This document shows positions 1 through 8,129 of a stretch of DNA of 33,423 bases, in pieces. This DNA comes from CAXXOK01 sp035353235 (lineage in GTDB: Bacteria > Bacillota > Clostridia > Christensenellales > Aristaeellaceae). Each line of letters starts with the position of its first letter. The stretch's first letter is position 1. Position numbers and translations under genes: made by a program. The notes beneath the pieces were generated by a model, which was not told where the DNA came from, searched no databases, and worked only from the letters and a program-made list of their open reading frames with translations. The stretch lies in assembly GCA_035353235.1 (NCBI GenBank), contig DAOPZG010000013.1:1-33423 (forward strand). Reading direction: 5' to 3'.

Positions 1-862
1 GGTATACGCTGCCCAGCAGTTCCGCGCTCAGGTCTGCCGTCGCGTCCACATACACCTTTTGCAGGGGCTGTGCCTGGTTGAAGTAGTAGCTTACATCGCC
101 GTTAAAACCAGAAGCGTCAGTGGCATTCGCGGTTTTATACTTTTCCACAATCTCGTCGGAAGCGTTCATCAGGTAGGTGGGCACAAAAGAGGCTACGGTG
201 TGAATACGATCCATGGCGCCGCCCACCAGCACCATCCCGGCGATACGGGTGATGTAGTCGAAGTTGCTGGCGATGTAGTTGTTCACGAACGTAGCGCCGC
301 CGCCGATCCCGATGAGGTAACGGTAGGTCAGGCCGCCGTAGTAAGCGTTATCCGCATACCAGGTGCTGGCGTCACCGTTCTTCACGGAATAGTTCATGTT
401 GCACATAGCGGCTTGCAGCTGATAATAAGCGTACTGGTCGGCCATGCCGAAGCCCGCCTTGGGATCGGCCGGAGTCACCAGCACGGCGCTGCCGTGGGCT
501 TCGTCCACCAGGGCGGGAATGCCCAGGCCCTTGAGGTAGGCAAGGGCCTCGTCCTTATTGGCGAAAGCCTGATCGGTATATACCAGCAGGTTCGTGTTCA
601 TGCGGGAACCGGCGGTCAGACAGGTGTACGTTTTCGCCGACCGGTAAATGTATGTCGTGTTTGCCGGGTAGGTATCCAGCGCGGGATCAGGCACATAATC
701 CCGGCCCGTGGCGTCGCTCAGAAATTTACATTCATTAGCACGCGCCTCTTCCAGCGTTTCAAAGGTCGCCTCATTGTTCAGCTGCGAGTGATAATCCAGC
801 GCCAGCGCGCTGCTGCCAAACAACATGCAAAGCGTCAGAGCGAAGCATAGCAACTTCTTCAT
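1..862 (-). CDS. Secreted double-domain esterase paralog, 3' end cut by window
   Basis: I translated this from the reverse strand: 287 complete codons run without a stop from an ATG at 862 to the window edge. CTCCTCCT at 870-877 gives a strong AGGAGGAG ribosome binding site on the minus strand. The protein starts with a signal peptide (MKKLLCFAL..., likely cleavage after SALA, no lipobox Cys). It then matches the N-terminal half of the five rightward paralogs closely: ATFETLEEARAN, TTYIYRSAKTY, MNTNLLVYTDQAFA, VLVTPADPKAGFG and an IGIGGGATF degenerate elbow. It most resembles the paralog at 8130-10013. The catalytic C-terminal half would lie outside the window, so activity cannot be judged here. 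It is transcribed divergently from the other five, across an intergenic region of about 1.3 kb. The secreted hydrolase family call is inferred from its full-length paralogs. Confidence 0.88.
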   Translation of the reverse strand, partial: MKKLLCFALTLCMLFGSSALALDYHSQLNNEATFETLEEARANECKFLSDATGRDYVPDPALDTYPANTTYIYRSAKTYTCLTAGSRMNTNLLVYTDQAFANKDEALAYLKGLGIPALVDEAHGSAVLVTPADPKAGFGMADQYAYYQLQAAMCNMNYSVKNGDASTWYADNAYYGGLTYRYLIGIGGGATFVNNYIASNFDYITRIAGMVLVGGAMDRIHTVASFVPTYLMNASDEIVEKYKTANATDASGFNGDVSYYFNQAQPLQKVYVDATADLSAELLGSVY

Positions 863-1039
863 ATCTTTTCTCCTCCTGTTAGTCTGCAAGCTGAATTTGT
901 CTCTCTCCTCATTATGAAGGTTTTGCGCAGGATTTTTACGGGGTACTCTCTTTCGGTTCGCAGGGGATGGATGACCTCTCCGGATTGTTGGTCGGCATCC
1001 TCCTTTCCTTTCATCCGACGGGGTTTGATCCGATTTGGT

Positions 1040-1057
1040 ATTATATTGTACGTACAA
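1040..1057 (-). promoter_or_regulatory. Possible leftward -10 element with adjoining 12-bp palindrome
   Basis: On the minus strand TATAAT lies at 1045-1040. It directly abuts a perfect palindrome TTGTACGTACAA (1046-1057) that would fill the -10/-35 spacer. No good -35 is seen 17 bp upstream, so an activated or repressed promoter for the leftward esterase gene is possible. The untranslated leader would be about 170 nt. Confidence 0.35.
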
Positions 1058-2105
1058 CTCCGCGATTCGTTTTTCTCCTCCTCGTTGAAAAACAAAAGGC
1101 TTCTGCGTAATAGTTTATCGGTTTTCCGTCCGTTTTCAAGGCATTATTTTCTCGCGAATGTTAGAATTATTACTCTTTTCTACCATTTATCCCCTTTGTC
1201 ATTTTTGATTCACCGAATAAGTGGTCCTTTTTTTATCAGTCAAATTGATCTTCCTGAAGGCCTCTCTCCCTGCATTGTTACAGCCCGGGTCCCTAATTTG
1301 TATGGTCAACAACGGCTATTGCGCCAATCCATCAAAATTCCCTCCTTCAGGGATAAGCCCTGCTCTCGGTTCTGACGATAGGGTATGCCTCCGCACTTTC
1401 CACAAACGTCACTTTCGGCTGCCGGAGCCAGCCCGAAAATCCCCCTCGTATCGATAAAAAACGAAAGAACGGCCAACGCGCCGGCATCAGCCCAATGATA
1501 CGCACCCGTTGATTATCAAGGCTTTTCTCTTTCTCAATAACACCAGTGCCCGCCTGTTTTCTATTTGCATACTCGGAAACGGGAAGGTTCCCTCCGTTCC
1601 GCCTCGTGTCGCTTCCCGAAGCGTATGTCCGTAACGTCGCGCTTTGCTGCCTTCGCCGCGAACCCGAAGCGGCGTTTCTTGTTGTCTGTTATTATCGGAC
1701 ATCTTGACAGCAAAGCAAATAGATCCACTATTTTTCGCACAGGAACGCCTTCTCTTTTCCCTTGGATCTTACGCTCTTTCTGTTTCAAAACAGAACAATT
1801 TTACCGGAATAAAGTCAAACGATATAAGAATTTCTAAGTATATCCCGTTTTACGAAAACGATTGCAGTAAATTATTCTACAAAAATCATAAGATTGTGTA
1901 TTTTTTTCAAAGGCTAAGTTGTCTATACTATTTTACAGATTGGAAGATTTCACGCAGCAGAATACAGTCGACCCTAACCGTATGGCAGTTTTGGCGACGA
2001 TGAACAAAAGGGAGGGATCAGCTTCGGTGGCTCGCTCACGCAGGAGCGGGATCGTTCAGCCGTTTCCGGGCAGTGCATACGGGATGTAAATATGCAGGGA
2101 TGCAG

Positions 2106-2119
2106 GGTTAACGTTAACC
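2106..2119 (+). promoter_or_regulatory. Perfect 14-bp palindrome, LacI-family-like operator
   Basis: GGTTAACGTTAACC is a perfect inverted repeat centred on AACGTT, the typical core of LacI-family operators. It ends about 11 bp before the GAGGAGGAGG ribosome binding site of the first rightward esterase gene (ATG 2147), so a bound repressor would block transcript elongation or initiation. No LacI-type regulator is encoded in the window. The assignment to LacI is inferred from the core alone. Confidence 0.45.
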
Positions 2120-2146
2120 ACGGGAACATTGAGGAGGAGGAAACCC

Positions 2147-4057
2147 ATGTTCAAAAAACTGACCAGTATCATGGTCGCGCTCTGTATGACCACCGCTTTG
2201 TTCGGCGGCGCTTTGGCGCTGAATTCCACGTGCCAGCCCGGGAACGAGGCGACGTTTGAAACGCTTCAGGAAGCCATCCAGAACGCGCCCGAGATCGTGA
2301 AAACCTACGAAGGCAACGATCTGGACACGATGACGAAAACAGCCAAGGTATTCGGTCCCCATCCGGCGCTGGCGAACTATCCGGAGGGAACCACGTTCGT
2401 CTACCGCTCGCCCGATATGTTTGGCGGGCGCGCGGCCGCAAGGCTTAACACCAACCTGATCGTGTACGCCGAGCAGCATTTTGCCTCCAAGGACGAGGCG
2501 TTCGCTTACCTGAAATCCGCCGGGCTGATTGACATCATTGACCAGGCAGTGGGCAGCATCGTGCTGGTCACCCCCATAGGAGACACGTTCGGCAGCGCGG
2601 ACATTGCGCCTTACTATGCGTTGCAAACAGCGATGTGCGCGCAAAAAGCCTCCGGCGTTCAGGCGGACGGCAGCAACCTGTACTACGCCGACGCGGAATA
2701 CTTCGGCGGCTACGGCTACCGTTATTTCATCGGCGTCGACGGCGGCGCTACGTTCTTCAACAACAATATCGCCACCACGCTCGATTTCGTCAGCCGCCTC
2801 GCGGGCGTTCTGCTGGTCGGCGGCGATGTGGACGAAGTCCGCACGGTTGCAACGTTCGTGCCCGTATATCTGGTGAACGCTACGGACCGGACGATTGAGA
2901 AGTACAAGGCCGCCAACGCGGTGAACGCGCAAAAAGGCGAAAAAGACCTTGTTACTTATTACAATCAGGCGCAACCTTTGCAGCAGGTTGTGCTCCGCAC
3001 CGAAGAGACCGTCGACCTCGCAGCCACGATCAGCGACGCGTATTACGGCCTGTTCCTACAGGCGATGCGGGTTCCTGTGGTATTACAGGGCATGTATACC
3101 GCGGGCACCCCGTACAGCGGTTATAACTTCGACGAAGCCCCCTATTCCCTGTGCGAGCGTAACGCGCTGATCAACGGCGTATCCAAGAACGGCATCCATA
3201 TGATCGCGCATCAGGGCGAGGACCGCTTCGCGGATATCAAGACCGACGCGGGCGAATATCTGGATACCTGGTATGAGTACCTGCCGGAAGAAGTGCTCAA
3301 CAACACCGCGCCCGCAGGTTCCGTGCCGCTGATTCTGGGCAACCACGGCGGCGGGGACGACCCGCGCCTGTACGTGGATGAAATGGGCCTGCTGGCGCTG
3401 GCGGGCGACGAGCGCGTGGCTGTTGTGGCCGCGGACCACCAGAACATCGGCGATATTCGCGGCAAAGCGTTTACCGCGCTGGTGGAATACATGCTCAAGA
3501 CTTATCCCGCGCTGGATCCCTCCCGCGTGTACGCGGTCGGCTATTCCATGGGCGGTGGAGCCACATATTCCGCCGGTTACTCCAACCCGAAGCTTTACGC
3601 GGCGATTGCGCCGGTCGCTGGCACCAACATCGAGCCGACCGACGACGAAGTGAAAAACTTCGCGGATTGCCAGCTGCCCATCTATCTGTCCACCTCCGAT
3701 TACGACGTACGCCGCCTGCAGGCTGCCTGCAGCCGCATCAACGACAATCTGGCCAACCAGATCGTGCGCTGGTCCGGTTTCAACGGCGTCGCGCCGGTTA
3801 CCTTCGATTTCGACACCTATCCGCTTTCCGGTTTCCAGGGGGACGAGTGGACTGTGGAGACGCTGAACAACGAGCATCTCTCCTACACATGGTACCTCAA
3901 CAATCAGGACGGCGTGCCGATGGTGGCGCTTAACTACGTTAAGGACCTGATTCACGCGCTGTATCCCGAATACGCCAAGACCACCTGGAACTATATGAAG
4001 CATTTCTCCCGTAATCAGGAGACAGGCGCGATCATCTACAACCCGTATGTGAAGTAA
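2147..4057 (+). CDS. Secreted double alpha/beta-hydrolase esterase paralog A
   Basis: This gene encodes 636 residues. The start is ATG 2147, because GAGGAGGAGG sits just upstream and the signal peptide (MFKKLTSIMVAL..., cleavage near GALA) begins there; a TTG 18 bases earlier lies inside the binding-site region. There is no lipobox and no anchor, so it is probably a free secreted protein. The C-terminal half is PHB-depolymerase/feruloyl-esterase-like: oxyanion region NHGGGDD (His400), nucleophile elbow GYSMGG (Ser467), Asp520 in STSDYD, and His603 in IHALYPEYA followed by KHFSR. The N-terminal half (about 60-270) repeats the same strand/loop pattern but has Asp198 in IGVDGG where the serine should be. 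It is first of five tandem copies. Substrate is unknown; ester-linked plant polysaccharide side groups or polyesters are guesses from the fold. Confidence 0.85.
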   Translation: MFKKLTSIMVALCMTTALFGGALALNSTCQPGNEATFETLQEAIQNAPEIVKTYEGNDLDTMTKTAKVFGPHPALANYPEGTTFVYRSPDMFGGRAAARLNTNLIVYAEQHFASKDEAFAYLKSAGLIDIIDQAVGSIVLVTPIGDTFGSADIAPYYALQTAMCAQKASGVQADGSNLYYADAEYFGGYGYRYFIGVDGGATFFNNNIATTLDFVSRLAGVLLVGGDVDEVRTVATFVPVYLVNATDRTIEKYKAANAVNAQKGEKDLVTYYNQAQPLQQVVLRTEETVDLAATISDAYYGLFLQAMRVPVVLQGMYTAGTPYSGYNFDEAPYSLCERNALINGVSKNGIHMIAHQGEDRFADIKTDAGEYLDTWYEYLPEEVLNNTAPAGSVPLILGNHGGGDDPRLYVDEMGLLALAGDERVAVVAADHQNIGDIRGKAFTALVEYMLKTYPALDPSRVYAVGYSMGGGATYSAGYSNPKLYAAIAPVAGTNIEPTDDEVKNFADCQLPIYLSTSDYDVRRLQAACSRINDNLANQIVRWSGFNGVAPVTFDFDTYPLSGFQGDEWTVETLNNEHLSYTWYLNNQDGVPMVALNYVKDLIHALYPEYAKTTWNYMKHFSRNQETGAIIYNPYVK

Positions 4058-4061
4058 TGGT

Positions 4062-4098
4062 TACGGAAGGGGTCGCCCGACGGGCGGCCCCTTCCGTA
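4062..4098 (+). other. Intergenic 18-bp-arm hairpin between paralogs A and B
   Basis: The arms TACGGAAGGGGTCGCCCG (4062-4079) and 4081-4098 are complementary over 18 positions, with one G-U pair. The hairpin starts 5 bp after the stop of paralog A. No T-run follows, so it is a weak intrinsic terminator at best. It could partly attenuate transcription or protect the 3' end of the upstream message. Confidence 0.65.
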
Positions 4099-4156
4099 CG
4101 CGGTGCGCCGCAAGAACGGCGCGCCGTAACCCCCAACGGATGAAAGGAGATTTTCC

Positions 4157-6088
4157 ATGGATCGTAAGCATTTCCGCCTGGGCGTTTCTCTGCTGCTGGC
4201 CGTAAGCCTGCTTGTTACCGGCGCGTTCGCCGCCGGGTACAACGGCGGCACGCAGGGCAACCCGGCCACGTTTGAAACCCTTCAGGAAGCCCGCACAAAC
4301 GGCCCCGCAGCAGTCGCAACGCTGGAAACCAACGATGGCAAAACCTTCAAATCCCATCCGGTGCTGGATAATTATCCCGAAGGCACCACATTCGTCTACC
4401 GCTCCGCCAACCTGTACGGCGGCCGCGCGGCGGCGCGGCTGAACACCGATATTCTGGTGTTTTCCGACCAGTCCTTCGCGGATAAGGATGCGGCGCTTGC
4501 CTACCTCAAGGGCTTGGGCGTAACCGACATCGTCGATAAGGCCATCGGCAGCGTCGTGCTGGTAACGCCTTCCGACCCGAAAGCCGGTTTCACCTCCGCC
4601 GACCAGAAGTACTACTACGCACTGCAAACCGCCATGTTCGCCCAAAAGGCGCTGGAAGTGAACGGCGACACGAAAACCTATTATTGCGACGCCGAATACT
4701 TCGGCGGCTTCGGCTACACCTACGTTATCGGCATCGACGGCGGCGCAAGCTTCCTGAACGACTATGTCGCCAACACCGTGGATTACGTGGGCCGTATCGC
4801 CGGGATGCTGCTGATCGGCGGCAGCATGGACCCCATCCGCAAAGTAGCGACGGTTGTGCCCACCTATCTGGTGAACGCGCCGGATGCTGTGATCGCCAAG
4901 TATCAGGCGGCCAACGCGACCAACGCAAGCCTGACCGCCAACGGCACTGTGACTTACTTTAACCAGACCTTCCCGCTGCAAAAGGTTGTTGTCGCTTCCG
5001 TGGCTCAACCCGACGCAAAAGCGCTGATTCAGGATGCGTACGACAACCTTTTCAGCCAGGCGATGCGTATTCCCGTGCTGGAGAAGGGCCTGTACAGCGC
5101 CTCCTCCCCCTATCAGGGATACAGCCTTGATCAGGCGCCCTATTCCCTGTGCGCCCGCAACGCGGTTGTCGACGGCGTTACGAAGGATGGCATCCATGTG
5201 GTCGCGCATACCGAGGACCGTTTTCAGGAGTTTAAAACGGACGAGGGCGAATACCTGAAAACGTGGTTTGAATACCTGCCGGACGAAGTGCTGAACAACA
5301 CCGCGGCGGCCGGTACGGTCCCGCTCGTGCTGGCCAACCACGGCAGCGGCGACGACCCGCGCGTGCTGGTGGACGAGTTCGGCCTGCTGGAACTGGCCGG
5401 GCAGGAACGCTTCGCCATCGTCGCGCCGGAACACCAGTACATCAGCGGCGAAAACCGCACGGTGGAGCTGCAGGCCCTGCCCGCGCTGGTCAAGTACATG
5501 CTGGCGACCTATCCTTCGCTGGATGCGTCCCGCGTATACGTAATGGGCTACTCGATGGGCGCGGGCGCAACGCTGAAGGCCATCTACGGCGATCCGTCGC
5601 TGTTTGCCGCCGCAGCCCCGATGTCCCCCATTCCCGGTTTCGGCGACCCCTATGTGCCGGACGCGGACGCGCTGGCCAAGGCCTATGACGGCGTAACCAT
5701 CCCCGTGCTGTTCGCCACTTCCGGCTGCGACCTTACCCCGACCTTCGACCAGAAAGTATACGGCATTACCCCCGCCTATCAGACGATCCTGCAACGCTTC
5801 ATCGGTCTTGACGGCCTTACTGCCAGCCAGACGTTTGATTTCAATACCTACCCGGTTTTCGGCCTCAAGGCGGATCGCACGGTCTCCGTAACGCTGAACA
5901 ACGAGCATCAAAACACTACCTTCTACCTGAAAGACCAGAACGGCGTGCCGATGGTCGGCCTCACCTTCACGGAGGGGCTTGTGCACGCACTGTATCCCGA
6001 ATACGGCAAACTGGCCTGGAACTTTGTAAAACAGTACTCCCGCAACCCCGAAACCGGCGCCATTACCTACAACCCCTACGCGGAATAA
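4157..6088 (+). CDS. Secreted double alpha/beta-hydrolase esterase paralog B
   Basis: This gene encodes 643 residues, with ATG at 4157 behind GAAAGGAG. The signal peptide runs from MDRKHFRLG to TGAFA. The C-terminal esterase domain keeps ANHGSGDD (His395), GYSMGAG (Ser466), Asp525 in ATSGCD and His610 in VHALYPEYG. The N-terminal domain has Asp194 in the elbow position (IGIDGGAS), so it cannot use a serine nucleophile there. The protein ends with the shared KQYSRNPETGAI-type tail. It lies 99 bp downstream of paralog A, across a hairpin, and only 37 bp upstream of paralog C, with which it is probably co-transcribed. Conserved catalytic residues indicate an active hydrolase. The substrate cannot be read from the sequence. 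Confidence 0.85.
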   Translation: MDRKHFRLGVSLLLAVSLLVTGAFAAGYNGGTQGNPATFETLQEARTNGPAAVATLETNDGKTFKSHPVLDNYPEGTTFVYRSANLYGGRAAARLNTDILVFSDQSFADKDAALAYLKGLGVTDIVDKAIGSVVLVTPSDPKAGFTSADQKYYYALQTAMFAQKALEVNGDTKTYYCDAEYFGGFGYTYVIGIDGGASFLNDYVANTVDYVGRIAGMLLIGGSMDPIRKVATVVPTYLVNAPDAVIAKYQAANATNASLTANGTVTYFNQTFPLQKVVVASVAQPDAKALIQDAYDNLFSQAMRIPVLEKGLYSASSPYQGYSLDQAPYSLCARNAVVDGVTKDGIHVVAHTEDRFQEFKTDEGEYLKTWFEYLPDEVLNNTAAAGTVPLVLANHGSGDDPRVLVDEFGLLELAGQERFAIVAPEHQYISGENRTVELQALPALVKYMLATYPSLDASRVYVMGYSMGAGATLKAIYGDPSLFAAAAPMSPIPGFGDPYVPDADALAKAYDGVTIPVLFATSGCDLTPTFDQKVYGITPAYQTILQRFIGLDGLTASQTFDFNTYPVFGLKADRTVSVTLNNEHQNTTFYLKDQNGVPMVGLTFTEGLVHALYPEYGKLAWNFVKQYSRNPETGAITYNPYAE

Positions 6089-6125
6089 CCTTCGTACCGT
6101 CAATAAAAAGAAAGGGTGCAATTCC

Positions 6126-8057
6126 ATGATGAAAAAGTTTCTCAGTTTTCTGGTTACCCTCGCGATGGTGAGCAGTCTGCTGTTTACCGGCGCGTTTGCC
6201 GATGGCTACAACGCCGGTTCGCTTGGCAACGACGCGACGTTTGAAACCCTTCAGGAAGCCCGCGTAAGCGGCCCCGCCGCGGTGGCGCAGTTTACCGGCA
6301 ACGAAGGGAAAACGTATGTGTCCCATCCCGTGCTGGACGGATACCCGGAAGGCACCACGTTCGTGTACCGTTCCGCCAACCTGTACGGCGGCCGCGCCGC
6401 GGCGCGGATGAACACCAACATTCTGGTTTACTCCGATCAGTCCTTCGCGGATAAGGACGCGGCGCTTGCCTATCTGCAATCCCTCGGCCTGATCGACATC
6501 ATTACCGAAGCCCGTGGCAGCGTTGTGCTCGTAACGCCGTCCGACCCGGAGGCCGGTTTCTCCGCCGCCGACCAGAAGTGCTACTACGCGCTGCAAACCG
6601 CCATGCTCTCGCAAAAGGCCTCTGTTAAAAACGGCGATACGACCGTATCGTACGCCGACGGGGAATACTTTGGCGGGTTTGGCTATCTCTACGTCGTCGG
6701 CATCGGCGGCGGCGCAACCTTCCTGAACAACTACGTTGCCGGCACCGTCGATTACGCAAGCCGTATCGCGGGCATGCTGCTGATCGACGGCCAGATGGAC
6801 GCGATCCGCACCGTGGCTTCTCTGGTACCCGTTTATCTGGTCAACGCGACGGATGACGTGGTGGCGAAATACAAAGCCGCCGACAAAACCGACGCCAGCA
6901 TCACCGATAACGACGTAACCACCTACTTTAACCAGGCGCTGCCGCTGCAGCGGGTAATGGTCGCCAGCACGGAAACCCCGGATACCGCGGCCTTTGTGAA
7001 AGACGCCTACTACAACCTGTTCATCAAGGCCATGCGCGTGCCGGTTGGCAAGGCGGGCCTGTACAGCGCGGGCACCCCTTACCAAAACTACAACTTTGAC
7101 GAAGCGCCCTACTCCCTGTGCGACCGGGACGCGGTGATCAACGGCGTTACGGCGGACGGTATCCACGTCGCCTATCAGCACGACGACCGCTTCAGCGACC
7201 TGAAAACCGAAGACGGCGCCTATCTGCAGGATTGGGTGGAATACCTGCCGGACGAAGTGCTCAGCGGCAAAGCGGCCAAAGGTTCCGTGCCGCTGGTGCT
7301 CGCGCTGCACGGCGGCGGGGACGACGCGGCCCAGTTTGTGGATGAGATCGGCCTGTTAAGCCTTGCGGGCAAAGAACGGCTCGCCATCGTCGCGCCCGAC
7401 CATACCAGCATCGGCGGAACGCTGAAAGGGATGGAAATCGTCGGCGGCATCCTGTGCGACATTCTGCCCCGGCTGGTGAACTACATGGTGGAAACCTACC
7501 CGGCGCTGGACGCTTCCCGCGTGTATGTAACCGGCTACTCCATGGGCGGCTCCGCCACCCTGAAAGCCGCCAACGGCGGCCCGTCGGTTTTCGCGGCGGC
7601 GATCCCCATGGCAGCGGCTGGCTATACGCCGACCGACGAGCAGATTGCCCAGTTTAAGACCCTCGACCTGCCCGTGATGTTCACCACTTCCACCTACGAC
7701 CTGCCCGGCGCCTTCAACCAGGCGAACGGCACCCTCGCGGAAGGGTATCAGGGCCAGCTGAACCTGTTCCTTGGTTACAACGAAATGAAGCCGATTGATA
7801 CGTTTGATTTCACCACTTATCCGATTAACGGCTTCGCGGCGGACAGCGTGCGGGTGATCACGCTCAACGGCGAATATCAGAACACTACCTGGACGCTTAA
7901 CAACGACAAGGGCGTTCCGATGGTCGCGCTGAGCTACACGAAGGGTCTTACCCACGCGCTCTATCCCGAGTACGCCAAACTCGGCTGGGATTTTGCCAAG
8001 CATTTCTCCCGTGATCAGCAGACAAAGGAAATTATCTATCAGGCAAACGTAAAGTAA
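6126..8057 (+). CDS. Secreted double alpha/beta-hydrolase esterase paralog C
   Basis: This gene encodes 643 residues. The start is ATG 6126, with a second ATG immediately after it, behind GAAAGGG. The signal peptide ends TGAFA. The C-terminal catalytic set is complete: ALHGGGDD (His395), TGYSMGGS (Ser472), Asp525 in TTSTYD and His610 in THALYPEYA. In the N-terminal domain the elbow reads VGIGGGAT, with Gly194 in place of serine. It carries a longer loop than paralogs A and B between the HG motif and the nucleophile elbow (around TLKGMEIVGGIL), shared in outline only with paralog E, which could alter the substrate pocket. The 37-bp gap from paralog B contains no hairpin, which suggests a common transcript. 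Function beyond secreted esterase is unknown. Confidence 0.85.
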   Translation: MMKKFLSFLVTLAMVSSLLFTGAFADGYNAGSLGNDATFETLQEARVSGPAAVAQFTGNEGKTYVSHPVLDGYPEGTTFVYRSANLYGGRAAARMNTNILVYSDQSFADKDAALAYLQSLGLIDIITEARGSVVLVTPSDPEAGFSAADQKCYYALQTAMLSQKASVKNGDTTVSYADGEYFGGFGYLYVVGIGGGATFLNNYVAGTVDYASRIAGMLLIDGQMDAIRTVASLVPVYLVNATDDVVAKYKAADKTDASITDNDVTTYFNQALPLQRVMVASTETPDTAAFVKDAYYNLFIKAMRVPVGKAGLYSAGTPYQNYNFDEAPYSLCDRDAVINGVTADGIHVAYQHDDRFSDLKTEDGAYLQDWVEYLPDEVLSGKAAKGSVPLVLALHGGGDDAAQFVDEIGLLSLAGKERLAIVAPDHTSIGGTLKGMEIVGGILCDILPRLVNYMVETYPALDASRVYVTGYSMGGSATLKAANGGPSVFAAAIPMAAAGYTPTDEQIAQFKTLDLPVMFTTSTYDLPGAFNQANGTLAEGYQGQLNLFLGYNEMKPIDTFDFTTYPINGFAADSVRVITLNGEYQNTTWTLNNDKGVPMVALSYTKGLTHALYPEYAKLGWDFAKHFSRDQQTKEIIYQANVK

Positions 8058-8070
8058 CCACCCCTACCCT

Positions 8071-8107
8071 TCCCTCCCGGGCGTGCATGCGCATGACCCG
8101 GGAGGGA
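8071..8107 (+). other. Intergenic hairpin between paralogs C and D
   Basis: TCCCTCCCGGG (8071-8081) pairs perfectly with CCCGGGAGGGA (8097-8107) around a 15-nt loop. It starts 13 bp after the stop of paralog C and is not followed by a T-run. Its sequence is unrelated to the other intergenic hairpins of the array, but its position after a stop codon is the same. Confidence 0.65.
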
Positions 8108-8129
8108 TTGCTACGGAAAGGAGCATCCC

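Larger units (their letters stand above)
863..2146. other. Long divergent intergenic region between esterase genes
   Basis: This stretch of about 1.28 kb holds no gene I can support. The short open frames have no good ribosome binding site and no recognisable protein. It is visibly richer in A+T than its neighbours, especially 1020-1260 and 1770-1960, with one GC-rich patch at about 1575-1680. Possible control elements are a TATAAT plus palindrome facing left (1040-1057), a TTGACA at 1704-1709 without a convincing partner, a TATACT at 1924-1929 with a T-rich -35 region facing right, and the palindrome at 2106-2119. The length and the divergent genes suggest a shared control region or the remains of a lost gene. 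Confidence 0.6.

Noticed and set aside
859..1837. Short frames of 70-150 codons in the esterase intergenic region
   Set aside because: They overlap each other on both strands, lack convincing ribosome binding sites, and some run into the start region of the leftward esterase gene.
4061..6127. Very long open frame (688 codons) on the strand opposite paralog B, and similar ones opposite paralogs A, C, D and E
   Set aside because: They arise from GC-rich codon use in the real genes. They lack ribosome binding sites and signal peptides, and their predicted products are His/Val/Arg/Gly-rich without recognisable motifs, while the rightward frames have all of these.
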